Below are positions 24,290 through 33,494 of a stretch of DNA of 64,000 bases, one piece after another. This DNA comes from Ancylobacter sp. SL191. Lineage in GTDB: Bacteria; Pseudomonadota; Alphaproteobacteria; Rhizobiales; Xanthobacteraceae. The notes below the pieces were generated by a model. It had not been told where the DNA came from, made no database searches, and worked only from the letters and a program-made list of their open reading frames with translations. Positions within the stretch are counted from its first letter, which is position 1. The number at the start of each line of letters is the position of its first letter. The stretch spans positions 4,191,001 through 4,255,000 of the forward strand of contig NZ_CP113056.1 in NCBI RefSeq assembly GCF_026625645.1, given 5' to 3'. Position numbers and translations under genes: made by a program.

Positions 24290-25126
24290 TCACGGGACGG
24301 CGAAGACGTCGGTATGACCGACGACCATATCTTCGGCGCCCTGCCGCTCCCGTACCCACGCATCGAGCGCGCCCGCAAGGTCCGGCGCGATCTCGCGCGC
24401 GGCCGCGGCGAAACCCTGCGTGGTCGCGGCGATCAGTCCCGCCTCGCGCCGCGTCAGCCGCCACGGGCTATCGCCGGACCAGCAGCGGTAATCCCGCGCC
24501 GCGAGCATCTGCAGCAGCGCATCGCCCGAGTCAGGCCCGAGCGCCGGGCCGAAGCCCTTGTCCCCGCGCTGGTGGCGGTTGAAGGCGGAGACCACCCGCG
24601 CGTCGAGCGGACCGCGCGGCGACCATTCGGCGATACCGTCATAGTTCAGCACGGCATAGAGCGGCACGCGGTCCTCAGTGCAGGCCGCGACCAGTTGCTC
24701 CAGCCAGGGACCGGACACCAGATCGAACAGCGCCGCGGCGGTGACGATATCGGCGCCCATCGCCGCGAAATGCAGGTCGCGGCGCGTCAGGTCGACATCC
24801 TCGACGGTGATGATGATCTCGCGCCCGTCCTTGACGATCCGAAGGCGCTCGCCGGCCTCCCGCGCCTCATCCGCCCAGTCCGCCAGTACGCGCCGGGCCT
24901 CGATAAGCAGCGCCGGATCACCATCGACGAGGTGCCAGTGCTGGCGCGCCGGCAGCAGCGGCGCCATGGCGCGCAGATTGGAGCCGGTGCCGCAGCCGAG
25001 ATCGACGACCGTGACCGTCTCCCGTGCCGCGAAATGCGCCTTGAGCTGCGCCGCCACGCCCACATCGCGGGAGGCATGGTCGATCGGCTCGCGCAAAGCG
25101 AGCCATTCCGGGTCGAACCCGCTCAT
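24290..25126 (-). CDS. Class I SAM-dependent methyltransferase
   Basis: A 278-residue methyltransferase with the SAM-binding VVDLGCGTGSNLRAMAPLLP (about residues 40-59), the acidic end of strand 2 in HLVDGDP and a post-IV segment GADIVTAAALFDLVS. The substrate is unknown. It is the last gene of a four-gene operon and overlaps the preceding glycosyltransferase by an ATGA junction, so it probably decorates the same small molecule. Confidence 0.85.
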   Translation of the reverse strand: MSGFDPEWLALREPIDHASRDVGVAAQLKAHFAARETVTVVDLGCGTGSNLRAMAPLLPARQHWHLVDGDPALLIEARRVLADWADEAREAGERLRIVKDGREIIITVEDVDLTRRDLHFAAMGADIVTAAALFDLVSGPWLEQLVAACTEDRVPLYAVLNYDGIAEWSPRGPLDARVVSAFNRHQRGDKGFGPALGPDSGDALLQMLAARDYRCWSGDSPWRLTRREAGLIAATTQGFAAAAREIAPDLAGALDAWVRERQGAEDMVVGHTDVFAVP

Positions 25127-26169
25127 CGCGCTATCTCCTGCATGATTTTGAGGATGAGGGCGGCACTGTCCGGCCAGCGTGGCAGACGCTGTGCCGCCGC
25201 CCAGGCCGTGTCCGCCAGTTCACGCCGCAGCGCGGGCGTCGCCATGGCCCGCCGCAGCGCCGCCGCAAGGCGCGCGGCATCAGCAGGCGGGGCAAGGATC
25301 GCCGTGCCGGGCGGCAGGGTCTGGGGAATAGCCCCGCCCTCGGTCGCCACCACCGGCAGGCCGCGCGCGATGGCCTCGGTGAGGCCCATGCCATAGCCCT
25401 CGAACAGCGAGGAACAGACGAAGAGATCGGCCGCGTGGAATTCCGCCGCCAGCGCGGCCTCGTCCAGCGCGCCGGCAAGGCGCACGCGCCCGGCCAGCCC
25501 ATGGGCCTCGATGGCGCCCTGCACCGCCCGCGCCTCTGCCGGGTCGCGGTCCAGCGCGCCGACAATGGCGCAGCTCCAGTCGACATCAGCCAGGGTGGCG
25601 AGCGCGTCCACCAGCACGCCATAGGCCTTGCGCGGGATGACGGCACCCACCGCCAAGAGCCGCAGCGGCGTACCGGTTCCCGTGGAACGGGGCGCGGGAT
25701 CGGTGCCGGGTACGGCGACGGTGATGCGCTCGCGCAGCACGTCATAATCGCGCGCCAGTAATTCCGCCGTCGCCGGGCTGGTGACGATGACGGCGTCGAC
25801 TTCGGCCAGTGCTGCCCGCTCGCTGGCGACGAACCGCGCCTGCGTCGGCCCATCCAGCCCCGCCTCCAGTGCCAGCGGGTGATGAACCAGCGCCGCCAGC
25901 GGGCGGCCAAGCCCGCGCAATAACGCGGCGGGCATCGCGCCAAGCGCCAGCCCGTCGATCAGTACCGGCTCACCCACCGGGCGGGCGCAGAGGCGGGCAG
26001 CGCTTTCCCTCAGCGCGTCATCGGTGGGAAAGGGAAAGCCTCCGGGCAGCGCGAGATGGCTCGCATCGCCGCCCGCCCGGCGGATTTCCGCGAGGATGCG
26101 CCGGTCATAGGCGTAGCCCCCGGTTGGCAGGGTGATGTCCCCGGGAATGGCGAAGGCGAAGCCGGTCAA
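25123..26169 (-). CDS. GT4-type glycosyltransferase of the pteridine-like cluster
   Basis: A 348-residue GT-B glycosyltransferase of family 4 type. Donor-site signatures include LLAVGAVIPRKAYGVLVDAL (about residues 173-192) and the SLFEGYGMGLTEAIARGLPVVATEGGAIPQ segment with the E-x7-E motif. It lacks membrane helices. Neighbours are the PTPS-like gene upstream and the methyltransferase downstream (overlapping), so it is likely to act on a cytosolic metabolite rather than on capsule. Confidence 0.85.
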   Translation of the reverse strand: MTGFAFAIPGDITLPTGGYAYDRRILAEIRRAGGDASHLALPGGFPFPTDDALRESAARLCARPVGEPVLIDGLALGAMPAALLRGLGRPLAALVHHPLALEAGLDGPTQARFVASERAALAEVDAVIVTSPATAELLARDYDVLRERITVAVPGTDPAPRSTGTGTPLRLLAVGAVIPRKAYGVLVDALATLADVDWSCAIVGALDRDPAEARAVQGAIEAHGLAGRVRLAGALDEAALAAEFHAADLFVCSSLFEGYGMGLTEAIARGLPVVATEGGAIPQTLPPGTAILAPPADAARLAAALRRAMATPALRRELADTAWAAAQRLPRWPDSAALILKIMQEIAR

Positions 26170-26180
26170 CAGCGCGCCCC

Positions 26181-26582
26181 TCAGCCGACCGCGCCTTCAA
26201 AGCTGGCACGGGCAAGGTCGGTCTCGTGCAGGGTGACCTGGATCCTGGCGAGACCCGTCCCGTCCTCCCCCAGCGCGCCCTCGCGCGCAGCCTTGGCAAC
26301 CGCGTCGAAGATGTACTTGGCGAGAAACTCGGTGGTGGTGAGGATGCCGGCAAATTGCGGGAGATCATCGAGGTTGCGATAGGCGAGCGGCTGCAGCACC
26401 GCTTTGAGCACATCGAGCGCCGCACCGATATCGACCACCACGTTCTGCGTCGTCAGCTCGGGCCGGAAGAACGCCACGTCGACCACGAAGGTCGCCCCGT
26501 GCATGTTCTGCGCGGGACCAAAGAACGGGTCGGGCAGCGAATGGGCGATCATGATGCGATCGCGGACTTCGACACTGAACAT
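26181..26582 (-). CDS. 6-pyruvoyltetrahydropterin synthase/QueD-like protein lacking catalytic residues
   Basis: A 133-residue tunnelling-fold protein of the PTPS/QueD family. Retained features are the first zinc histidine (H14 in IAHSLP), H28 in NMHGATF, the NLDD and TTTEFLAKYIF segments and the substrate-anchoring Glu120 in LHET. Altered features are the third zinc ligand (the second His of HGH is Ala30), the Asp-His of the catalytic triad (now A67-Y68) and the catalytic cysteine: the protein contains no cysteine at all. Ordinary PTPS or QueD chemistry is therefore unlikely, while binding of a pteridine-like ligand through Glu120 remains possible. Confidence 0.8.
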   Translation of the reverse strand: MFSVEVRDRIMIAHSLPDPFFGPAQNMHGATFVVDVAFFRPELTTQNVVVDIGAALDVLKAVLQPLAYRNLDDLPQFAGILTTTEFLAKYIFDAVAKAAREGALGEDGTGLARIQVTLHETDLARASFEGAVG

Positions 26583-26591
26583 TCCAGCCTC

Positions 26592-27572
26592 TCAGGGATA
26601 ATCGAGAAGGATCGCCAGAGCGTCCTCCCCGCCAGACATGAGGCCCAGCAACTGCGCCGGGGCCTCGGAAAACGGGACGACATGCGTGATCAGCCGATCA
26701 AAGCGCGCATCGTCCAGGAGAGAGAGCGCCTTGCCGAGCCGTCGGGCGTGCGGCCAGCGCGGACGCCGTGACGGGGATACGGCGCCGACCTGCGAGCCGA
26801 TCAGTTGCAGCCGCCGGCTGTGAAAGCTTTCGCCGAGCGCGACGGGGGTGGAGCGGCTGCCATACCAGCTCACCTCGACAATGCGGGCCTCGAAACCGCC
26901 GGCCGCCAGCGCGGTGCGCAGCCCGCCAGCGCTGGCGCTGGTGTGGAAAACCACATCGGCCTGATCGTCCACCTCATCGGCCTGCGCGAAACGCGCCCCG
27001 AAGGCCTCCGCCAACGTCGCCCGCTCGGGGCGCAGATCGGTGAGCGTGACCTCAGCGCCGGGGAGCCCGGCACAAAGAGCGGTGAGCAGAAGGCCGATCA
27101 CCCCGCCGCCGACGATCACGATCCGGTCACCCGGCCCGGCGCCGGAGTCCCACACCGCGTTGAGCGCCGTCTCCATATTGGCCGCCAGCGTCGCCCGCCG
27201 GGGCGGGATGCGCGCGGGCACTTCCACCACGGCGGAGGCCGGCAGGCGAAAGACATCCTGATGCGGATGCAGCGCGAAAACGAGCCGCCCCTGAAGCTCC
27301 GCCGGGCCGTCCTCGACCCGGCCGACGCTCTGGTAGCCATACTGCACCGGGAAGGGGAAATCCCCGCGCTGGAAGGGCGCGCGCATCCTCTGGTGCTCGC
27401 TTTGAGGCACCTCGCCCTTCAGCACGAGGCTTTCCGTGCCCCGGCTGACGGCGGAGGCGATGGCGCGCACGGTGATGCTGTCCGCGCCGCCCTCAAGCTC
27501 GGCGGGGATCAGTTCATAGCGCCCCGGCGCGGTACACCAGAGCTGGCGGGAAAGCGGATAAGGTGGCGTCAT
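26592..27572 (-). CDS. Medium-chain dehydrogenase, zinc-poor BchC-like type
   Basis: A 326-residue MDR-family oxidoreductase. The usual zinc Cys position reads SAVSRGTESLVLKG (Ser43), as in the BchC-like group lacking the catalytic zinc cysteine. The NAD(P)-binding GGGVIGLLLTALCAGLPGAEVTLTDLRPER is near residues 154-183. First gene of the operon leading to PTPS-like, glycosyltransferase and methyltransferase genes, and divergent from opgH. It may oxidise or reduce a polyol side chain; this is inference. Confidence 0.83.
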   Translation of the reverse strand: MTPPYPLSRQLWCTAPGRYELIPAELEGGADSITVRAIASAVSRGTESLVLKGEVPQSEHQRMRAPFQRGDFPFPVQYGYQSVGRVEDGPAELQGRLVFALHPHQDVFRLPASAVVEVPARIPPRRATLAANMETALNAVWDSGAGPGDRIVIVGGGVIGLLLTALCAGLPGAEVTLTDLRPERATLAEAFGARFAQADEVDDQADVVFHTSASAGGLRTALAAGGFEARIVEVSWYGSRSTPVALGESFHSRRLQLIGSQVGAVSPSRRPRWPHARRLGKALSLLDDARFDRLITHVVPFSEAPAQLLGLMSGGEDALAILLDYP

Positions 27573-27728
27573 CGCGCGGCGAACTCCTGTTCCGATACCT
27601 GTCTAGCAGCCGGGACGGCGCGGCGGTGGGCAACAAGCGCGTGAACCGCCCGAACGACACGACGTATAAAGCCGCACGCAGACGGGACGCCGAGAGGGGC
27701 GTTCCGGTTCCCTCAGCCGGGTGACCGC

Positions 27729-29558
27729 ATGAGCCTGAACGACGAGTTGGCCGCCGACCTGCCGCGCTACGCCGATGCCGAAAGGGCCGCCCCTGCCGCC
27801 GTGGGCCTCACGCCCGCCGGCATCCAGTCCACCCGCCTTCTGCTCCGCCGGCGCCTGCTGGTGGCGGGACTGAACATCGCGACCTTCGCCGGGCTCGTCA
27901 CCCTGTTCGCCCATCTGCTCGGCACTGGCGGCTTCACCACACTGGACATCTTGCTGCTGCTGGCCTTCTGCGTCTCGACGCCGTGGACCATTCTCGGCTT
28001 CTGGAACGCAGTGATCGGCCTGTGGCTGCTGCACGGCCCGACGGATGCGCGCCGCGCGGTCTATCCTTACGCCGCCGGGGCGGAGGATGGGCCGATCACC
28101 AGCCGCGTCGCCGTATTGATGACGCTGCGCAACGAGGATCCCGAGCGCGCGCTCGCCCGGCTGAAGCAGATGCGCGCGGAGATCGGGGCCACCGGCCAGG
28201 GCGCGCATTTCGCCTGGTTCGTGCTGTCCGACACGACGCGGCCGGAGATCGCCGCCGCCGAGGAGGAGCTGTTCGCCGCGTGGCGCCGCGAGGCCGGCGA
28301 GGACGCTCGCCTCACCTATCGCCGCCGGCACGAGAATAGCGGCTTCAAGGCCGGCAATATCCGCGACTTTCTGGAGCGCTGGGGCCATGAGCACGAACTG
28401 ATGCTGACCCTCGACGCCGACAGCTTCCTCGGCCCCGAGGCGGTGCTGCGGCTGGTGCGGGTGATGCAGGCCCATCCGCGCCTCGGCATCCTGCAGAGCC
28501 TCGTCGTCGGCATGCCCTCGCACGCCGCCTTCGCCCGCATCTTCCAGTTCGGCATGCGCCACGGCATGCGCTCCTACACCATGGGCGCCTCATGGTGGGC
28601 GGGCGATTGTGGGCCCTATTGGGGGCATAACGCGGTCATCCGCATCGCTCCGTTCAAGGCGCATTGCCACCTGCCCGTCCTGTCAGGCAATGGCCCGCTC
28701 AGCGGCTGCATCCTGTCGCATGACCAGATCGAGGCCGTGCTGATGCGCCGCGCGGGTTACGAGGTCCGCGTGCTCCCCGAGGAGATGGAGAGCTATGAGG
28801 AGAACCCGCCGCACCTCACCGAATTTACCCGGCGCGACCTGCGCTGGTGCCAGGGCAACATGCAGTACTGGCGCCTGCTGGCCATGCCCGGCCTCAAGCC
28901 GATGAGCCGCTTCCAGATCGCCTGGGCGATCCTGATGTATCTCGGCGCCGTGGCGTGGATCGCCTTCATGGTGCTGGCGACGCTGAAAGTGTTCGACACC
29001 GAGCTCTATAACGAGCCCTTCCCGGCAACGCTCGGTCTCACGCTGTTCGCTCTCACCTTCGCCATGAGCCTCGCGCCCAAGGCAGCCGGCCTGATTGACG
29101 TGCTGCTGCGAGCCGAGGAACGCCGGCGCTATGGCGGGGCGGGACGGCTCATCGGCGGCGCGTTCACCGAATTCCTGTTCGGTGTGCTGCTCGGCCCCGT
29201 CGTCGCCTTCCGCATCGCGCTGTTCATGGTCGGGCTGGTCTTCGGGCGCACCATCACCTGGGATGCGCAGGCGCGCGACGCTGTGCGGCTGTCCTGGCAG
29301 ACGGCCTTCGCCGGGCTGTGGCCGCAGCTCGTCTTCGGCCTCGCCATGGGAACGGTGCTCTATGTCTACGCGCCCGGTGCGCTGATCTGGGCGCTGCCGG
29401 CGCTGATCGGCCTTGTCGGCGCGGTCCCCTTCGCCGTCCTCACCGCCGATCCGACGCTCGGCCGCTGGCTGATGCGCCGGGGCGTCTGCGCCATCCCCGA
29501 GGACATCGCCATGCCCGCCAGCCTCGCGGCACTGACCGGCGCCGGCAAGGCAGGCTGA
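27729..29558 (+). CDS. opgH: Glucan biosynthesis glucosyltransferase H
   Basis: A 609-residue inner-membrane GT2 processive enzyme that makes osmoregulated periplasmic glucans from UDP-glucose. Two N-terminal helices (about residues 40-95) precede the catalytic domain with RYRRRHENSGFKAGNI-like donor region, LTLDADSF (DxD), and the acceptor LRWCQGN motif (QxxRW variant), followed by several C-terminal helices. Alphaproteobacterial OpgH is shorter than in E. coli, as here. The usual partner opgG is not adjacent. Confidence 0.92.
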   Translation: MSLNDELAADLPRYADAERAAPAAVGLTPAGIQSTRLLLRRRLLVAGLNIATFAGLVTLFAHLLGTGGFTTLDILLLLAFCVSTPWTILGFWNAVIGLWLLHGPTDARRAVYPYAAGAEDGPITSRVAVLMTLRNEDPERALARLKQMRAEIGATGQGAHFAWFVLSDTTRPEIAAAEEELFAAWRREAGEDARLTYRRRHENSGFKAGNIRDFLERWGHEHELMLTLDADSFLGPEAVLRLVRVMQAHPRLGILQSLVVGMPSHAAFARIFQFGMRHGMRSYTMGASWWAGDCGPYWGHNAVIRIAPFKAHCHLPVLSGNGPLSGCILSHDQIEAVLMRRAGYEVRVLPEEMESYEENPPHLTEFTRRDLRWCQGNMQYWRLLAMPGLKPMSRFQIAWAILMYLGAVAWIAFMVLATLKVFDTELYNEPFPATLGLTLFALTFAMSLAPKAAGLIDVLLRAEERRRYGGAGRLIGGAFTEFLFGVLLGPVVAFRIALFMVGLVFGRTITWDAQARDAVRLSWQTAFAGLWPQLVFGLAMGTVLYVYAPGALIWALPALIGLVGAVPFAVLTADPTLGRWLMRRGVCAIPEDIAMPASLAALTGAGKAG

Positions 29559-29862
29559 GCGCGGCGCCGGCCTGACGCTCTCCCGATTCACTCTCGCGCA
29601 GCTCATGGAAGCGGCGGCGGCAACACCCTGTCGCCGCCGCCGCGCGTTTCGCGCCATGCCTCGACACGCGCTGCTCCTACTGAATATTTCTCTTTGTTTC
29701 TTGATCGTTTTATTGAATTTTGAAAAACTCTAATCGAATAGATTCCAGCATTAACTTACCTTCTACAATATTGTTCTGATGTTTTGCCGATGATAACCAC
29801 GCCCCCAGCCAGATATCGCCGCCCGTTAACTGACGTAGCGGCAAGACGCAGGGGCAAAAATC
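29559..29862. other. 304-bp AT-rich leader before the siderophore receptor
   Basis: The left part holds a hairpin (29611-29640). From 29680 to 29770 the DNA is strikingly AT-rich for this genome and should contain the receptor promoter and an iron-responsive site, but no confident Fur, RirA or Irr box was identified. GCAGGGGCAAAAATC precedes the ATG. Confidence 0.5.
29611..29640. terminator. GC-rich hairpin after opgH
   Basis: GCGGCGGCG and CGCCGCCGC form a 9-bp stem with a 12-base loop about 50 bp after the opgH stop. The following sequence is GC-rich rather than T-rich, so termination may need Rho. Confidence 0.4.
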
Positions 29863-32124
29863 ATGAATCGCGACCGTCTCGCACCGATCTCCACCGTGGC
29901 GCTGGCACTCGCGCTGCTGGCCGGCAGCGCTCCCGCCCTCGCTCAAACCGCAAAACCGGCTAGCAGTAACGGCACCGTGGCGCTCGATACGATCGAGGTC
30001 GAGGCGGATAGCGGCGAGGATGAGACGGACGGCTATGTCGCCCGCACCACCACCGCCGGCACCAAGACCGACGCGCCGATCGCCACCACGCCGGTGTCGA
30101 TCTCGGTCGTCACCAGCGACCAGATCGAGGCGCAGGGCTCGCAGACCGTGCAGGAGGCGCTGCGCTACGAGGCGGGCGTGATCGCCGATGCGCGCCCCGG
30201 CAACCGCTATGACAGCATCATCATGCGGGGCTTCGGCGGCTTTGGCGGCAATGCCAATTACGTACAGTTCTGGGACGGGCTGCGCCTGTTCAAGGGCCTG
30301 AACTACGCCGTGCCGAGCGTCGACCCCTATCTGCTCAGCTCCATCAATGTGGTGCGCGGGCCGATGTCCTCGATCTACGGCCAGACCAATCCCGGCGGCA
30401 GCATCGACCTCGTCAGCAAGTGGCCGGACCCCAAGGCGCAGAACGAGATCATCGCCGGCATCGGCTCCTATGGCGAGCTGGAACTCGGCGCCGACCTCAA
30501 CGGCAAGCTCAACGCCGACGGATCGGCGCTCTACCGCCTCATCATGCTCGGTCGCCGCACGGAGACTGACTCCGAGGGCTCGGAAGGCGAGCGCCTCCTC
30601 ATCGCGCCGATGGCCTCGTTCGAGCTGAACGAGAACACCCGCGTGCAGGTGCAGGCGACCTATGAGCGCGACCCGGAGAGCTACTACTCCACCTGGCTGC
30701 CCGCGCTCGGCACGCTGCAGGCGAACCCGAACGGCCAGATTCCACGCGACTTCTCGCCCAATGCCGATTCCTATTCCGGCTTCGACCGCACGCAGTGGAG
30801 CCTCGGCTACCGCATCGAGCATGACGTCGACACTGTGTGGACGCTGCGCCAGAACTTCCGCTATCTCAACGTCGAGACCGATTTCAAGGCGCTCTCGGCG
30901 GTCGCCTCGTCCAGCGTGTGGCGCGCCGCGTCCGGCTGCGGCGGCGTCTCCTATCTGTGCATGGGCTTCTCGCCCTCGCGCTACATCGAGACCCTTGAGG
31001 GCGTGACGCTCGACAATCAGGCGCAGGCCGAGTTCGCCACCGGTGATGTCACCCACACGCTGCTGATCGGCACCGACCTGCAATATTACGATGCGGAATC
31101 CACCTACGGCACCGGCTCGACCGTCTATGTGAACTATCTGAACCCGGTCTGGCCGAGCATCAGCTCGCCCGCGCTCACCACCCAGCAGACCGCGGACCGC
31201 ACGCAGGTCGGCGTCTACGCGCAGGACCAGCTCACCTATGGCAACTGGCACGCCCTGCTCGGCATCCGCGAGGATTACCTGACCGGCACCACCGCGACCG
31301 AGACGCTCGCGACCGGCAAGACGGTGAGCTACGACAGCGACAACAGCGCCTTCACCTATCGCGGCGGCCTGCTCTACCAGTTCGACAACGGCATCGCGCC
31401 CTATGTCAGCTACGCCACCTCGTTCGATCCGGTCATGGGCACCGGCTATGGCGGCGTGCCGTTCGACCCGACCACGGCGCAGCAGTTCGAGGCCGGCGTG
31501 AAGTACCAGCCGACCACTTTCAACGGCCTGTTCACCGTCTCCTACTTCGACCTCGTGCAGCAGAACGTGCTGACCACCGACACGGCGCACACCAGCACCA
31601 ACACGGCGGTAACGCTGTGCAGCAGCTCGACCTGCCAGACCCAGACCGGCGAGGTGGAATCGAAGGGCCTTGAGATCACCGGCAAGGCGGAAATCCTGCC
31701 CGGCCTCAATGTGATGATCTCCTACGCCTATACCGACGCCGTGGTGACCCAGAGCAATGTCGCCGGCGTCGAGGGCAAGGCTCCCGTGGGCGTGCCGCGC
31801 AACGCCGCCTCGGCCTGGGCCGACTACACCTGGAGCACCGGCACGCTGAAGGGCCTGACCGTGGGCGGCGGCGCGCGCTATGTCGGCGAGACCTATGGCG
31901 ACCAGACCAACACGGCGGCGATGATCGTGCCGGATCGCGTGCTGTTCGACGCCGCCGTGCATTACGACTTCGGCGGCAAGCCGGGCGGGGACGATGGCTG
32001 GCGCCTGTCGGTCACCGCCACCAACCTTGCGGACAAGTACTACGTCTCAGCCTGCGCCTCGGCCTACCAGTGCTTCATCGGGACCGGCCGCACCGTGCTC
32101 GCCACCCTCGCCTATCACTGGTGA
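29863..32124 (+). CDS. TonB-dependent siderophore receptor (FhuA/FpvA-like)
   Basis: A 753-residue outer-membrane barrel with a 27-residue signal peptide (cleavage near ALAQ-T). The plug begins with ATTPVSISVVTSDQIEAQGSQTVQEALRYEAGV and includes MRGFGG and VVRGPMSSIYGQTNPGGSIDLVSK. The barrel ends with an aromatic residue (TVLATLAYHW). This is the ferric-siderophore receptor family; ligand unknown. No siderophore synthesis or ABC genes adjoin it. Confidence 0.92.
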   Translation: MNRDRLAPISTVALALALLAGSAPALAQTAKPASSNGTVALDTIEVEADSGEDETDGYVARTTTAGTKTDAPIATTPVSISVVTSDQIEAQGSQTVQEALRYEAGVIADARPGNRYDSIIMRGFGGFGGNANYVQFWDGLRLFKGLNYAVPSVDPYLLSSINVVRGPMSSIYGQTNPGGSIDLVSKWPDPKAQNEIIAGIGSYGELELGADLNGKLNADGSALYRLIMLGRRTETDSEGSEGERLLIAPMASFELNENTRVQVQATYERDPESYYSTWLPALGTLQANPNGQIPRDFSPNADSYSGFDRTQWSLGYRIEHDVDTVWTLRQNFRYLNVETDFKALSAVASSSVWRAASGCGGVSYLCMGFSPSRYIETLEGVTLDNQAQAEFATGDVTHTLLIGTDLQYYDAESTYGTGSTVYVNYLNPVWPSISSPALTTQQTADRTQVGVYAQDQLTYGNWHALLGIREDYLTGTTATETLATGKTVSYDSDNSAFTYRGGLLYQFDNGIAPYVSYATSFDPVMGTGYGGVPFDPTTAQQFEAGVKYQPTTFNGLFTVSYFDLVQQNVLTTDTAHTSTNTAVTLCSSSTCQTQTGEVESKGLEITGKAEILPGLNVMISYAYTDAVVTQSNVAGVEGKAPVGVPRNAASAWADYTWSTGTLKGLTVGGGARYVGETYGDQTNTAAMIVPDRVLFDAAVHYDFGGKPGGDDGWRLSVTATNLADKYYVSACASAYQCFIGTGRTVLATLAYHW

Positions 32125-32204
32125 GGGCGGCGTGGGCCTCGCCTTCATGGAACCACCTCCCTACCACCGGGTTGCCCTGCGGAGCACCGGAACGGGAGGG
32201 GGTC

Positions 32205-33491
32205 ATGGCGCGCTGGAAATGGATCGTTCAGCAGATCACGCGGCGCCTCTGGTTCCGCGCGACCCTGATCGGCATGGTCGGCATCCTGACCGCGGGGCTC
32301 GCCGCCATCGCCGAACGCTACATCCCCTGGGAGCTGCCGGGATCCATTGGCGCTGACGCCGTGGACAGCATCCTCGACATCATCGCCTCCTCCATGCTGG
32401 CCGTCACCACCTTCTCGCTGAGCGTGATGACCACCGCCTATGGTTCGGCCACCAGCAATGTCACGCCGCGCGCCACCCGCCTGCTGATGGAAGACCGCAC
32501 CGCGCAAAACGTGCTTTCCACCTTCATCGGCTCCTTCCTGTTCAGCATTGTCGGCATCGTCGTGCTGAAAGCCGGCGCCTATGGCGAACGCGGGCGCGTC
32601 GTCCTGTTCATCGTCACCATCGGCGTCATCGCCCTGATCGTGGTCTCGCTGCTGCGCTGGATCGATCATCTCACCCATTTCGGCCGTGTCGGCGAGACCA
32701 CCGACCGCGTCGAGCGGGCGACCCGGGAGGCCCTCGACGCCCGGCTCGCCGCGCCCGGCCTTGGCGGCACGCCGCAGCACGGGGCGGAGCATGCGATACC
32801 GCATAAGGCGGCGCCCGTGCCGGCGCGCGCCATCGGCTATGTCCAGTTCGTCGATGTCGGCGCGCTGGCAAGCCTTGCCGAGGCATATGACGCGGACATT
32901 CATGTCGCCGCCCTGCCCGGCAGCTTCGTCTATCTGGACTCTCCCCTCGCCTGGATCGCCCCGCCTCGGCTGGCAGCATGCGAGCCGGAGGAAAAGCAGG
33001 AGGACGAGGACGAAGCGGTTCCCACGCAGGTGCGCGAAGCCTTCTCCATCGGTAGCGAACGCAGCTTTGACCAGGATCCACGCTTCGGCCTCGCGGTCAT
33101 GAGCGAGATCGCCTCACGCGCTCTCTCGCCGGGCGTGAACGATCCCGGCACGGCCATTGATGTCATCGGCCGAACCACGCGCCTGCTCTGCCGGTGGGCG
33201 GATGGCCAAGCACCGCAAGAGCCGCGCTGGCCGCGCGTGCACGTGCCGGTCCTCGCCGCCGATGACCTGTTCGAGGATGGCTTCATGCTGATCGCCCGCG
33301 ACGGCGCCGGGCTGATCGAGGTCCAGCTTCGCCTGCGCAAGGCGCTCATGGCGCTGGAGCGCATGGGCGATGCGAGCTTCCGCGCGGCGGCCCGGCATCA
33401 GGCGGAGCTGGCGCTCGCCCGCGCGCAGACGGCGCTGTCGCTGGAGGCGGACCGCCAGCGGCTCGCCGATCTCGCCGCTGGCAGCCGCTGA
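32205..33491 (+). CDS. DUF2254 membrane protein
   Basis: A 428-residue protein of the DUF2254 family, with four membrane helices in the first 190 residues (IGMVGILTAGLAAIAERYIPWELP, DIIASSMLAVTTFSLSVMTTAY and others) and a cytoplasmic part containing the conserved GSERSFDQDPRFGLAVMSEIASRALSPGVNDPGTA segment. Function unknown. ATG 32205 is chosen because GGGAGGGGG precedes it. The gene follows the siderophore receptor and converges on the Mn transporter genes with a three-base gap. Confidence 0.8.
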   Translation: MARWKWIVQQITRRLWFRATLIGMVGILTAGLAAIAERYIPWELPGSIGADAVDSILDIIASSMLAVTTFSLSVMTTAYGSATSNVTPRATRLLMEDRTAQNVLSTFIGSFLFSIVGIVVLKAGAYGERGRVVLFIVTIGVIALIVVSLLRWIDHLTHFGRVGETTDRVERATREALDARLAAPGLGGTPQHGAEHAIPHKAAPVPARAIGYVQFVDVGALASLAEAYDADIHVAALPGSFVYLDSPLAWIAPPRLAACEPEEKQEDEDEAVPTQVREAFSIGSERSFDQDPRFGLAVMSEIASRALSPGVNDPGTAIDVIGRTTRLLCRWADGQAPQEPRWPRVHVPVLAADDLFEDGFMLIARDGAGLIEVQLRLRKALMALERMGDASFRAAARHQAELALARAQTALSLEADRQRLADLAAGSR

Positions 33492-33494
33492 GCC

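Noticed and set aside
29710..31962. 750-codon frame opposite the siderophore receptor
   Set aside because: Same antisense artefact; the plus-strand receptor has a signal peptide, plug motifs and C-terminal aromatic residue.
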